Shown one piece after another: positions 36,025 to 45,600 of a stretch of DNA of 64,000 bases. The notes under the pieces were generated by a model. It was not told the DNA's origin, did not search any database, and was given only the letters and a program-made list of their open reading frames with translations. A program made the translations under genes and the position numbers. Numbering within the stretch: position 1 is the first letter of the stretch; each line of letters opens with the position of its first letter. Origin of the DNA: Burkholderia sp. (GTDB lineage Bacteria > Pseudomonadota > Gammaproteobacteria > Burkholderiales > Burkholderiaceae); contig JAIRVP010000077.1 in the NCBI GenBank assembly GCA_031253835.1, positions 31,096 through 95,095 of the forward strand, in the 5' to 3' direction.

Positions 36025-37146
36025 ATGCGACAGTATGGGTGGATCGCGGCGCTGGCCCTGGCGGTGCCGGCCGTGGCGCAGGCTCAATCGAGCGTGACCG
36101 TGTGGGGGCGTGTCGGCGGCGACGTGCAGTACCTGAGCGGCGTGCAGAACGGCGCGCATTCGACGGGCTCGCGCTTCTCGGAAGGCAACGACTGGGGGAC
36201 GAGCATCCTCGGCATCACCGGCAAGGAGGACCTCGGCGGCGGCAACCAGGCCGTGTTCTGGCTCGAGTCGTCGATCAACGCGGCGAACGGCAACTACGGC
36301 GGCGGCGTGCTGTTCCAGCGCGGCGCGTGGATCGGGCTGAAGAACGAGCGCTACGGTTTCCTGCGGCTCGGGCAGGGCTCGTTCATCAACAGCTATATCT
36401 GGTCGTACGATCCGCTGCTCGAGGAGAACTACTCGGTCGAGTCGCTGACGTCGTACCGCAACGGCCCGAAGCTGTCGAACGGGATCCGCTACGAATCGCC
36501 GAAGTTCGGCGGCTTCTCGTTCGGGCTGCAGGCCAACCTCGGCAACAGCTCGAACGGCTGGCTGCGCGGCTCGCCGAACAACGTGAACGCGACGGGCCTG
36601 TCCGACGGCGCGACGGTCGCCTACACGCAAGGCGACTTCGAGGTGCGCGCCATCTGGAACGAGATCCGCAACCAGTACGGCCGCGAGGACAACCTGTTCA
36701 CCGCGTCGCAGGAAGCGTTCATCGGCGTACGCGAGCGCTTCGGCCCCGCGCTGGTGCAGCTCGGCTATACGCGCTACAGCGCGCCCGACACGCCGGCCGG
36801 CCTGTCGCGCACCGCGAACTACTACTGGGGCGGCGTGACGTACGACGCGACGCCGTTCCTGCATCTGCAGGGCGCCGTCTATTCGATGAAGATCGATGCG
36901 GGCCAGTGGACCGCCGACCACAGCGGCGAAGGGCGCTCGACGATCCTCGGCCTCGGCACGATGTACGACCTGTCCAAGCGCACGTTCCTGTATGCGACGG
37001 CCGCGCACGTGTTCAACAGCGCAAACGCGAACCTGGGCGTGAACCCGCAATCGCCGGGGCTCGGCAACGGTAACGGCCTCGGTGCGTCGCCGATGCCGGG
37101 GCATGGACAGACGGGCATCTACGCCGGGATCGAGACGCTGTTCTGA
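36025..37146 (+). CDS. Outer-membrane porin, OmpC-like (Gram-negative porin family)
   Basis: 373 aa. A signal peptide (about 1-20, ending AQAQ) precedes SSVTVWGRVGGDVQYL, the first strand of the beta-proteobacterial porin family. Many amphipathic strands with aromatic girdle residues follow, and the chain ends in a terminal Phe (GIETLF), the outer-membrane sorting signal. AGGAGGA precedes the ATG at 36025. Its operators link it to the sugar importer, so it likely admits the same sugar or oligosaccharide through the outer membrane. dgoK follows 49 bp downstream. Confidence 0.92.
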   Translation: MRQYGWIAALALAVPAVAQAQSSVTVWGRVGGDVQYLSGVQNGAHSTGSRFSEGNDWGTSILGITGKEDLGGGNQAVFWLESSINAANGNYGGGVLFQRGAWIGLKNERYGFLRLGQGSFINSYIWSYDPLLEENYSVESLTSYRNGPKLSNGIRYESPKFGGFSFGLQANLGNSSNGWLRGSPNNVNATGLSDGATVAYTQGDFEVRAIWNEIRNQYGREDNLFTASQEAFIGVRERFGPALVQLGYTRYSAPDTPAGLSRTANYYWGGVTYDATPFLHLQGAVYSMKIDAGQWTADHSGEGRSTILGLGTMYDLSKRTFLYATAAHVFNSANANLGVNPQSPGLGNGNGLGASPMPGHGQTGIYAGIETLF

Positions 37147-37195
37147 TCCGGGCCGAATCATGCAGCGAGCCGCAACCGTCAAACAGAGGAATCCT

Positions 37196-38323
37196 ATGCA
37201 AGATGCAATGCCACGCGCCGGCGGGCAAGCGCCGTTGCCGCGCCTGATCGCGCTCGACTGGGGTACCACGTCGCTGCGCGCGTACCTGATGGCGGGCGCG
37301 CGCACCGTACTCGACGAACGCGCCGCGCCGAAGGGCGTGATGCAGATCGGCGGTGCGGGCGTGGCGATCGCCGACGCATGCGATGAGGCGTTCGAGGACG
37401 TCTGCGGCGCGTGGCTCGATGCGTGGCCGGGCCTGCCGGTCGTCGCGGCCGGCATGGTCGGCAGCGCGCAGGGCTGGCGCGAGGCGCCGTATGCGGACGT
37501 GCCGATCGATGCGGCGCGGCTCGGCGCGTCGCTGCAGCCGGTGCAGGCGCGGCGCGGCGTGACCGTGCACATCGTGCCGGGGCTGATCCAGCGCGGCGCG
37601 CTCGCCAACGTGATGCGCGGCGAGGAGACGCAGATCGTCGGTGCGCTGCAGGCGGGCGGCGCGCCGCACGATCCGGCGCCTGCCCGGTGGATCGGGTTGC
37701 CGGGCACGCATTCGAAATGGGTCGCCGTGCGCGGCTCGCGCATCGAGCGCTTTCGCACCTTCATGACCGGCGAGCTGTACGCGCTGCTGTGCGCGCACAG
37801 CCTGCTCGGCCGCACGATGCGGCCGCCGGCCGCGTTCGCGCGCGACGCATTCGAGCGCGGCGTGCGCGCCGCGCAGGCCGGCCATGCGACGGGGCTGCTC
37901 GCGACGATCTTCGGCAGCCGCGCGCGGCTGCTGGCCGGCGAGCTGGCGGCCGACGAGCAGCGCGACTACCTGTCCGGCGTGCTGATCGGGCACGAGCTCG
38001 CGGGACTCGGCGCGGAAGGTGACGGGCCGGGCGCCGACACGCGCGCAAGTGCGCCGCGCCCGATGCTGATCGGCGATGCCGCGTTGTGTGCGCGTTACGG
38101 GCATGCGGCGTCGCTGTTCGGCTGGCCGCCGGTGGACACGATCGACGGCGCGGCGGCAGCCGGTTTGTGGGTGCTGGCCGAGCGGGCAGGGTTGGTGCCC
38201 GCGGCAAGCGAGGCGGCACCGGTTCGTCTGGACGAACCGGCTGCCGGAATGGGCGGCCGGCACACGGAGCGACCAGCGGTCGACGCGGTGCCGGATCACG
38301 AATGCAATATTTCGGGAGACTGA
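37196..38323 (+). CDS. dgoK: 2-dehydro-3-deoxygalactonokinase
   Basis: 375 aa. The N-terminus LIALDWGTTSLRAYLM, followed by GVMQIG, is the DgoK phosphate-binding motif; PVVAAGMVGSAQGW, LPGTHSKWVAV and FMTGELYALL are other family blocks. The kinase phosphorylates 2-dehydro-3-deoxy-D-galactonate at C6, the step after DgoD. The chain is longer than typical DgoK (about 290-335 aa), with a tail of some 45 residues that shows no motif. CAGAGGA precedes the ATG at 37196. The usual partner dgoA (aldolase) does not follow; a lipoprotein gene starts 2 bp later. Confidence 0.88.
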   Translation: MQDAMPRAGGQAPLPRLIALDWGTTSLRAYLMAGARTVLDERAAPKGVMQIGGAGVAIADACDEAFEDVCGAWLDAWPGLPVVAAGMVGSAQGWREAPYADVPIDAARLGASLQPVQARRGVTVHIVPGLIQRGALANVMRGEETQIVGALQAGGAPHDPAPARWIGLPGTHSKWVAVRGSRIERFRTFMTGELYALLCAHSLLGRTMRPPAAFARDAFERGVRAAQAGHATGLLATIFGSRARLLAGELAADEQRDYLSGVLIGHELAGLGAEGDGPGADTRASAPRPMLIGDAALCARYGHAASLFGWPPVDTIDGAAAAGLWVLAERAGLVPAASEAAPVRLDEPAAGMGGRHTERPAVDAVPDHECNISGD

Positions 38324-38325
38324 CT

Positions 38326-40101
38326 TTGAAACACTGGAAGATTGTCGCGGCGCCGCTGATCGGCGCGCTGGCCGCGTGCGGCGGTGGAGAATCGGCGGAC
38401 GGCGTGGCGGGGCAGCAGCTTGCCGCCGCGCCCGTGGCCGGGCAGGCGGACGGCGCGACGCCCGGCACGCTGCACGTCGACTGTTCGCTCGGCGCGAATG
38501 GAACCGGATCGCCCGCGACGCTCGGCACCCCGGCGAATCCGATCCACGATCTCGCGACGCTGAACCGGATCGTGCTGACGCCCGGCACGCACGTGCGCTT
38601 CAAGCGCGGCACGACCTGCAACGGCAGCTTTACGCCCGCGCCGGGCAGTACCGGCGCGGCCGGCGCACCCATCGTCGTCGACGCGTACGGCGACCCGAAG
38701 GCCGCGCGCCCGGTCATTGCAGCCGGCTGCGCGGAGGCGACGGCCGACCCCGACCAGTCGATCACCGAGCAGCACAAGACGCCGGGCGGGTTCAGCGGCT
38801 ATTACTCGCTGTGCAAGGCGGACAACCCGACCGTGAACCGCGCGGCGATCTATCTGTACAACACGCAGTACTGGGAGCTTCGTTCGCTGGAGCTGACCAA
38901 CGACGCGACGACGCCGGGCGGGCGCCTCGGGCTGTACGTGCGGCTCGAGGATTACGGCACGGGCAGCCACTATTACGTCGACGACGTGTACGTGCATCAC
39001 GTGCGCGGCTATCTGAAGGATGTCGCCGGCAATACGGTCGGCTCGTACAAGACGACCGGCGGGATGCTGTTCGAGGTGACGCGCGACAACGAGGTCGTCG
39101 GCACGAAGGAGAAGCCGACCAACTTCGACGACATCGCGGTCGAGAACAGCGAAATCTACAACGTCGATGCGGTTGCGCTGTCGACGCGATCCGCGTGGAT
39201 GTGCCGCGTGGGCGGTGCGCCGTGCGGCGACTATCCGCCGTACAAGGGCAATCCGGCCTACCTGACGAATCCGGCCACGCAGGCATCGTCCGACTATTTC
39301 CCGATGACGCGTGTCGTACTCCGCAACAACCTGATCCACAACGTCGGCGGCGACGGCATCATCGTGCGCACGGCCACCGCGCCGAAGGTCGAGGCGAATC
39401 ACCTGTACGACATCTGGATGCGTGCACCCGGCAACAGCGCCGGCGCATGGGCGATCAACACCGACGATGCGCTGTTCCAGTACAACGAAGTCAATGGCGT
39501 GCGGTTGCAGAACAACATCGAAGCCGGCGACGGGATGGCGTTCGACGCCGATCTCGGCACGCGCAACACGCGCGTGGCCGCGAACTTCAGCCACGACAAC
39601 GACGGCGGGCTGATGCTGTTCTGCGGATGCGGTTCCGACGGGCTGGGGCACACGGCGCAGGAGACGGGGGCAATCGTCGAAAACAACCTGAGCCTGAACG
39701 ACAAGCGACGCATCGTCTCCGCTGCGGGATCGGCCGATTCCGTCGTGCGCGACAACGTCGTGATTACGCGCACGCCGGGGCTCGTGACGCCGATCGTCGA
39801 GAACCTCAGCTACGCGAACGCGTTCCAGGTGACGGGCAACCGCTTCTACAACGCCTCGGACAGCGGCGCGATCTACCGGACGAAGAATGCGCAAGGCAGC
39901 TACGCGAACATCGTGTGGAGCGGCAACGCGTACTTCGGTTATGCGGCGGATCCCGAGTTCACCGGGCCGAACTACCGGCACGGCGCCGAGCCCGATACGG
40001 TGCTGCCGTTCGCCGGGCAGGACGTGGACGCGGTCGCCCGCGCATGGTCGCAAGCCAGCGGGTTCGACACGTACAGGTACCGCGCGCCGCACGCGCGATG
40101 A
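38326..40101 (+). CDS. Right-handed parallel beta-helix lipoprotein
   Basis: 591 aa if started at the TTG at 38326, which has GGGAG 7 bases upstream and gives a compact lipoprotein signal (KHWKIVAAPLIGALAAC, lipid Cys near residue 18). An in-frame ATG at 38302, inside dgoK, would add eight residues. The body shows the beta-helix pattern of pectate-lyase-like proteins: PGTHVRFKRGTTCNGSF, then many N-x-I-x-(N/D) turns such as NNLIHNVGGDGIIVR and ENNLSLNDKRRI. It may cleave or bind a plant or bacterial polysaccharide at the cell surface. It is tightly coupled to dgoK. Confidence 0.8.
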   Translation: MKHWKIVAAPLIGALAACGGGESADGVAGQQLAAAPVAGQADGATPGTLHVDCSLGANGTGSPATLGTPANPIHDLATLNRIVLTPGTHVRFKRGTTCNGSFTPAPGSTGAAGAPIVVDAYGDPKAARPVIAAGCAEATADPDQSITEQHKTPGGFSGYYSLCKADNPTVNRAAIYLYNTQYWELRSLELTNDATTPGGRLGLYVRLEDYGTGSHYYVDDVYVHHVRGYLKDVAGNTVGSYKTTGGMLFEVTRDNEVVGTKEKPTNFDDIAVENSEIYNVDAVALSTRSAWMCRVGGAPCGDYPPYKGNPAYLTNPATQASSDYFPMTRVVLRNNLIHNVGGDGIIVRTATAPKVEANHLYDIWMRAPGNSAGAWAINTDDALFQYNEVNGVRLQNNIEAGDGMAFDADLGTRNTRVAANFSHDNDGGLMLFCGCGSDGLGHTAQETGAIVENNLSLNDKRRIVSAAGSADSVVRDNVVITRTPGLVTPIVENLSYANAFQVTGNRFYNASDSGAIYRTKNAQGSYANIVWSGNAYFGYAADPEFTGPNYRHGAEPDTVLPFAGQDVDAVARAWSQASGFDTYRYRAPHAR

Positions 40102-40168
40102 CGGCATGGGCGCCGGCCTCGACGCGCGGCGCCCGCGTCGTCCGGTCGCAGGCCGGCCGCCTGCCACC

Positions 40169-40182
40169 TTGATCGTCGTCAA
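40169..40182. promoter_or_regulatory. FNR/ANR-like box upstream of uspA
   Basis: TTGATCGTCGTCAA matches the FNR consensus TTGAT-N4-ATCAA at 9 of 10 positions. Its centre is about 90 bp from the uspA start codon. A start point 41.5 bp downstream (near 40217) would have GATGAT (40204-40209) as a weak -10. Confidence 0.55.
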
Positions 40183-40219
40183 CATCCGGGCCCGGCGTCG
40201 GCCGATGATGGTGACAAGG

Positions 40220-40241
40220 CCGCGCGCGATCAGGCGCGCGG
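40220..40241. repeat. Inverted repeat in the uspA leader
   Basis: CCGCGCGC (40220-40227) and GCGCGCGG (40234-40241) form an 8-bp stem with a 6-base loop, just after the predicted start point of the FNR-type promoter and 24 bp before the start codon. It could be a 5' stabilising hairpin of the mRNA. Confidence 0.35.
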
Positions 40242-40264
40242 CAGTTCACCCCAGCGAGGTTCGC

Positions 40265-40741
40265 ATGTACGAAAAGATCATGGTGGCCGTCGACGGCAGC
40301 GCTTCGTCGAAACAGGCGCTTGCCGAGGCCGTGAAGGTGGCGCTGGCGGGCGACACGCACGTCAGCGTCGTGTATGTGGTCGACAAGTCGGTGCTGTTCA
40401 CTTACGCGGGGCGTTTCGATCCGCACGCACTCGTCGAGGAAATCCGCGACGACGGGCGCAAGGTGCTGCGCGAAGCCGAACAGATCATCGCGCTGGCCGG
40501 CGCGAACGGCGAAGCCGAACTCGTCGAGACCGAGAGCATCGGCGAGGATATCGCGGAGCGCCTGCAGCGCTACGTGAAGGAGCGCGGGATCGACCTCGCG
40601 GTGGTCGGCACGCACGGGCGGCGCGGCATCCGGCGCGTGCTGCTCGGCAGCGTCGCCGAGCGCTTCGTGCGCGGCTCGAACTGCCCGGTGCTGCTGATTC
40701 GCGGCGACGACGCCGACGAGCCGGCGGCGGCTGCAGCGTAA
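40265..40741 (+). CDS. Universal stress protein, UspA family
   Basis: 158 aa single-domain Usp. It starts MYEKIMVAVDGSASSKQAL and contains the nucleotide-binding loop GTHGRRGIRRVLLGSVAERFVRGSNCPVLLIR, the G-x2-G-x9-G-(S/T) pattern of ATP-binding Usp proteins. Such proteins help survival under growth arrest or anoxia. An FNR-like box lies upstream, and the nar operon is nearby. A 63-aa membrane protein gene follows after 15 bp and is likely co-transcribed. Confidence 0.92.
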   Translation: MYEKIMVAVDGSASSKQALAEAVKVALAGDTHVSVVYVVDKSVLFTYAGRFDPHALVEEIRDDGRKVLREAEQIIALAGANGEAELVETESIGEDIAERLQRYVKERGIDLAVVGTHGRRGIRRVLLGSVAERFVRGSNCPVLLIRGDDADEPAAAAA

Positions 40742-40756
40742 CGCGGCGGGCGCGCG

Positions 40757-40948
40757 ATGATCCGTCGCCAGTACCGCATCGTCGTCGCGGCGATCGCCGT
40801 GTTCGTGTCGCTCGCCGGGATGATGGCCGTGGTGACGGGGCTGCTGTTCGACGAAGCGATGGCGCTGCGCGGCGGCGCGATCGCTTTGATTGTCGGCGTG
40901 GCCGGCTTCGTCGTGATGCTCAATCCCGGGCCGAAGGGCGAGGAGTAG
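40757..40948 (+). CDS. Small two-helix membrane protein
   Basis: 63 aa. Two hydrophobic segments (about 8-28, and 40-56) are joined by a short loop with FDEAMALRGG; the ends are basic and acidic respectively. I know no function for it. It begins 15 bp after uspA and should share its transcript. Codon usage is like its neighbours, supporting a real gene. Confidence 0.6.
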   Translation: MIRRQYRIVVAAIAVFVSLAGMMAVVTGLLFDEAMALRGGAIALIVGVAGFVVMLNPGPKGEE

Positions 40949-40990
40949 CGCGGCGCGGCTTGAGGCCGGCATCGCCGGCCCTTGCCTTGC

Positions 40991-42184
40991 TTACTGGCTC
41001 GCCGTCTCCGGCGTCTTCGTGTCGTTGTCTCCGGCCGATATCGCCAGCCGCTTCAACGCCGCGGCCAGCACTGCATTGTCCGGCTGAATCTGCCGCGCCT
41101 GCGCGAACGCGTCGCGCGCTTCGTCGCGGCGGCCCAGATCCCACAGCACTTCGCCCTTGTGCGTCAGCGTGAGCGCGCGCGCTTCGCGCGTGTCTTCATC
41201 GGGCGTGCCGTTTGCCGCGTCCCGGGCAAATTCGGCCGTCGAGCGGTCGAACCACGTCAGCGCTTCCTCGTTGCGGTCGAGGCGATGCAACGCCCAGCCT
41301 TTGCTGTCGAGCGCGAATGCATCGTCCGGCGAATCGGCGAGATGCGCGTCGATCAGGTCCAGCGCGCGATCGACCTTCAGGTTCGCGTCGGCGAGATCGT
41401 AGCCGATGCCGTTCCGTTCGTCGCCGACGATCGGCTCGAGGTCGAGCGCCGCGTCGATGCGGGCCGGGTCGCGCGCGGCGATCGCCAGCGCGATCAGCTT
41501 CGCCGCGATGCGCTGGCGCAGCGCGGTGCCGAGCGCATTGCCGTTCGCGACCAGCGTACCGAAATACTGGGTGTACAGATCGGCCGCGTCGGCATCGTTC
41601 GCGCCGTTGGCGATCGCGAGGCCCGGACCCGCGCACCAGTCGGTGTCGGCGGGGGCACGCAGATAGGTTTCGTGAAGGCTCACGGAGTGCGGCTTTTGCG
41701 ACTCGACGAAGTACGTGTTGCCGCGGCTATCCGTGCGGCCGCAGACGAGGTAGGTGTCCTTCACGTCGATCACATACGAATAATTGCGGATCGGCGATTT
41801 GTCGTCGGCGTCGGCCAGGCGAAACGTTTCTCCCATGTCGCCCTCGCCGGCGATCGGATTGATTACCCACTGGCTGTCCGGATGGCGTTTCGGCAAGCGG
41901 ATTCGCACGGTGCGGCCGGCGGCGTCGGTCGTGCCGAAGACGACGCTGTCGGCGCGCGGCTCCTTCGGCGGCAGCCCCGCGATCACCTGTCCCGGCAGGA
42001 ACAGCCGGTAGCGCGCGTTCGGCAGCGGCTGGTGCGTGACGGGGTCGCGCAGCACGAACTGGTGAACGTAAGCGCCTTTGCCGAGCAACGCCGTCGGCGC
42101 GAGGTAGGTACGTGCGTGGGCGACGGGCAGGGTAGCGCAGCTCAAGGCCGCGGCAGCGAGCGCGGCGAGAAGTCGGGATGTCAT
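40991..42184 (-). CDS. Exported TPR-containing protein, unknown function
   Basis: 397 aa from the ATG at 42184, with a signal peptide (about 1-24, ending AHAR). The N-terminal half (about 30-190) resembles a beta-sandwich domain (AYVHQFVLRDPVTHQPLPNARYRLFLPG...GTTDAAGRTVRIRLP), of the type found in secretion-associated Ig-like folds. The C-terminal half has TPR-like repeats (FALDSKGWALHRLDRNEEALTWF and HKGEVLWDLGRRDEARDAF). Function unknown. It is divergent from narG, sharing the 434-bp region with the FNR box. Confidence 0.78.
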   Translation of the reverse strand: MTSRLLAALAAAALSCATLPVAHARTYLAPTALLGKGAYVHQFVLRDPVTHQPLPNARYRLFLPGQVIAGLPPKEPRADSVVFGTTDAAGRTVRIRLPKRHPDSQWVINPIAGEGDMGETFRLADADDKSPIRNYSYVIDVKDTYLVCGRTDSRGNTYFVESQKPHSVSLHETYLRAPADTDWCAGPGLAIANGANDADAADLYTQYFGTLVANGNALGTALRQRIAAKLIALAIAARDPARIDAALDLEPIVGDERNGIGYDLADANLKVDRALDLIDAHLADSPDDAFALDSKGWALHRLDRNEEALTWFDRSTAEFARDAANGTPDEDTREARALTLTHKGEVLWDLGRRDEARDAFAQARQIQPDNAVLAAALKRLAISAGDNDTKTPETASQ

Positions 42185-42618
42185 GAAATTGCAGTGCTGA
42201 TCGGTAATGGTTTTATTGTGCGACGGCCGGAAATGCACTGAACAAACCGCGCAGCCGTTGATAAACGCCCGGCTGCCGTCTGCCAATCCCGATGCGGTGC
42301 ATTGCATCGTCCAGTGCAATTCAATGCGGTTTCCACCCGCCGCCGCGTGCTGCATGGCGAAAACGGACGGGTGATGCGGAATGCAGTGCGCAGCATAACA
42401 GGCCGTGCCGTAAGCTCGATCCCCATTTGATCTCGCTGTTGCGCGTGGATGAACGATTCCGTGATTTGTATCAAATCGTGATATGTCGATCGGCCCGACA
42501 ATGGGTTCGACCACGGTGAGCAGGACGGAGTGATCGAATTCCGATCGTCCTTTACAACCGGTATCTCACCTCCTTAAATAATCAGGGTCTGCCAAAAGAC
42601 CGGAAAAACGAGATCCCC
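42185..42618. other. 434-bp divergent region upstream of narG
   Basis: It contains the FNR-dependent narG promoter (42461-42509), an anti-Shine-Dalgarno-like stretch TCACCTCCTTA (42566-42576) and a small hairpin GGTCT/AGACC (42588-42602). I do not see clear NarL heptamers or an IHF site by eye. The ribosome site before narG (ACGAGATCCCC) is weak. Confidence 0.5.
42461..42509 (+). promoter_or_regulatory. Class II FNR-dependent promoter of narGHJI
   Basis: GTGATTTGTATCAA (42461-42474) matches TTGAT-N4-ATCAA with one change. GACAAT (42497-42502) is a good -10 element. The box centre, 42467.5, is about 41.5 bp from a start point near 42509, the standard class II FNR spacing. This predicts induction by low oxygen. 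Confidence 0.75.
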
Positions 42619-45600
42619 ATGAGCCATTTCCTGGACAGATTGCGTTATTTCTCCACCACGAGGCCACGCTTCTCCGACGGATACGGCGCCGTCACCGACG
42701 AAGACCGCAAATGGGAAGACGGTTACCGGATGCGCTGGCAGCACGACAAGATCGTCCGCTCCACGCATGGCGTGAACTGCACGGGTTCGTGCTCGTGGAA
42801 GGTCTATGTGAAAGGCGGGATCGTCACCTGGGAAACCCAGCAGACCGACTATCCGCGCACACGTCCCGACATGCCGAACCACGAGCCGCGCGGTTGCTCG
42901 CGCGGTGCGTCCTATTCCTGGTACCTGTACAGCGCGAACCGCCTCAAGCATCCGATGGTGCGCAGCGCGCTCGTGAAGCTGTGGCGCGAACGCCGCCGCA
43001 CGCTCGGCCCCGTCGAAGCATGGCGCTCGATCGTCGACGACGATGAAGCGCGCCGTGCGTACCAGAGCCGGCGCGGGCTCGGCGGCTTCGTGCGCGCGAG
43101 CTGGGACGAGGTCAACGAGATCGTCGCGGCCGCCAACGTGCACACGGTCGAGCGGCACGGGCCGGATCGCGTGGTCGGCTTCTCGCCGATTCCGGCGATG
43201 TCGATGGTGTCGTATGCGGCAGGGTCCCGCTACCTGTCGCTGATCGGCGGCGTGTGCCTGAGCTTCTACGACTGGTACTGCGACCTGCCGCCCGCGTCGC
43301 CGCAGACCTGGGGCGAGCAGACCGACGTGCCGGAATCGGCCGACTGGTACAACTCGACGTTCATCATGATGTGGGGCTCCAATGTCCCGCAGACGCGCAC
43401 GCCGGACGCGCACTTCCTCGTCGAGGCGCGCTATCGCGGCACCAAGGTCGTGTCGGTGTTCCCCGATTACTCGGAAGGCGCGAAGTTCGGCGACCTGTGG
43501 CTGCACCCGAAGCAGGGCACCGACGCGGCGCTCGCGCTCGCGATGGGCCACGTGATCCTGAAGGAATTCCATGTGGCCGGCCCGGGCCTCGCCGGGCGGA
43601 GCGACTACTTCGTCGACTACTGCAAGCGCTACACCGACATGCCGTGCCTCGTGCGCCTCGTGCCGCACGGCGACGGCTACGTGCCCGAGCGCCTTGTGCG
43701 CGCGTCCGACTTCGACGATGCACTCGACGAAGCCGCGCATCCGGACTGGAAGACCGTGATGATCGACGACGCGAACGGCGAGTTCGTCGTGCCGGTCGGC
43801 TCGGTCGGGTTCCGCTGGGGCCAGCAGGACGACGCCGACAAGGGCAAGTGGAACCTGCGCGGCGAGACGTCGAAGGGTGCGGCACTGTCGCCGCGGCTGT
43901 CGTGCACGGCCGAGCACGACGACGTGGTCGACGTGCTGTTCCCGTACTTCGGCAACCAGCCGCACGCGCACTTCAACTCGACGCAGCACGCGTCCGAGCT
44001 GTCGCGCCGGATCGGCGTGCGGCGCATCGCGACGCGCAACGGCGACATGCTGGTCGCGACCGTCTACGACCTGTTCGTCGCGAACTACGGGCTCGACCAG
44101 GGCCTCGGCGGCCGCGACGTGGCCACGAGCTACGACGACGATCTGCCGTACACACCGGCATGGCAGGAAACGATCACCGGCGTGAAGCGCGCGGACGTGA
44201 TCTCGGTCGCGCGGCAGTTCGCGGAGAACGCGCACAAGACACAAGGCAAGTCGATGGTGATCATCGGCGCGGGGATCAACCACTGGTTCCACATGGACAT
44301 GTCGTACCGCGCGATCATGAACATGCTGATCATGTGCGGCTGCGTCGGCAAGCCGGGCGGCGGCTGGTCGCACTACGTGGGCCAGGAGAAGCTGCGGCCG
44401 CAGACGGGCTGGACGGCATTGTCGGGCGCGCTCGACTGGAGCCGCCCGCCGCGCCAGATGAATGCGACGTCGTTCTTCTACGTGCACACCGACCAGTGGC
44501 GCTACGACCCGATGGATCCGTCCACGCTGCTGTCGCCGCTCGCGGACAAGTCGAAGTTCCACGGCGCGCCGATCGACTACAACGTACGCGCGGAACGGAT
44601 GGGCTGGCTGCCGTCCGCGCCGCAGCTGTCGGTGAATCCGCTGAAGGTCGGCGCGGCGCTGGCCGATCCCGCGCACGCCGGCGCCGACATCGCGCAGCAG
44701 TTGAAGGCCGGCACGCTGAAGCTGGCGAGCGAGGATCCCGACGCGCCCGGCAACTTCCCGCGCAACCTGTTCGTGTGGCGTTCGAACCTGCTCGGTTCGT
44801 CGGGCAAGGGCCATGAATATTTCCTGAAGCACCTGCTCGGCACGACCAACGGCGTGCAGGGCGAGGATCTCGGCGTGACCGGCGGCCCGCGTCCCGAGGA
44901 AGTGACGTGGCACGACGAAGCGCCGCGCGGCAAGCTCGACCTGCTCGTGACGCTCGATTTCCGGATGTCGACGACCTGCATGTACTCGGACGTCGTGCTG
45001 CCGACGGCGACGTGGTACGAGAAGGACGACATGAACACGTCCGACATGCACCCGTTCATCCATCCGCTGTCGGCGGCCGTCGATCCCGCGTGGGAATCGA
45101 AGAGCGACTGGGAGATCTTCAAGGGGATCGCGAAGCGCTTCTCCGAGCTGTGCGACGGGCATCTCGGCGTCGAGCGCGACGTCGTGCTCGCGCCGATCGC
45201 GCACGACACGCCGGGCGAGCTCGCGCAGCCGTTCGACGTGCAGGACTGGAAGCGCGGCGAATGCGAACCGGTGCCGGGCCGCACGATGCCGAACGTGACC
45301 GTCGTCGAGCGCGACTATCCGAACACCTACGCGCGCTTCACGTCGCTCGGGCCGCTGATGGACACGCTCGGCAACGGCGGCAAGGGCATCGGCTGGGACA
45401 CGAAGGACGAGGTGAAGCTGCTCGGCGAACTGAACTACAAGGTCGCCGACGGCGCCGCGCAGGGGCGCCCGCGCATCGACACGGCGCTCGACGCGGCCGA
45501 GGTGATCCTCGCGCTCGCGCCCGAGACCAACGGCGAAGTGGCGGTGAAGGCGTGGCGCGCGCTGTCGGGCATCACGGGCATCGACCACACGCACCTCGCC

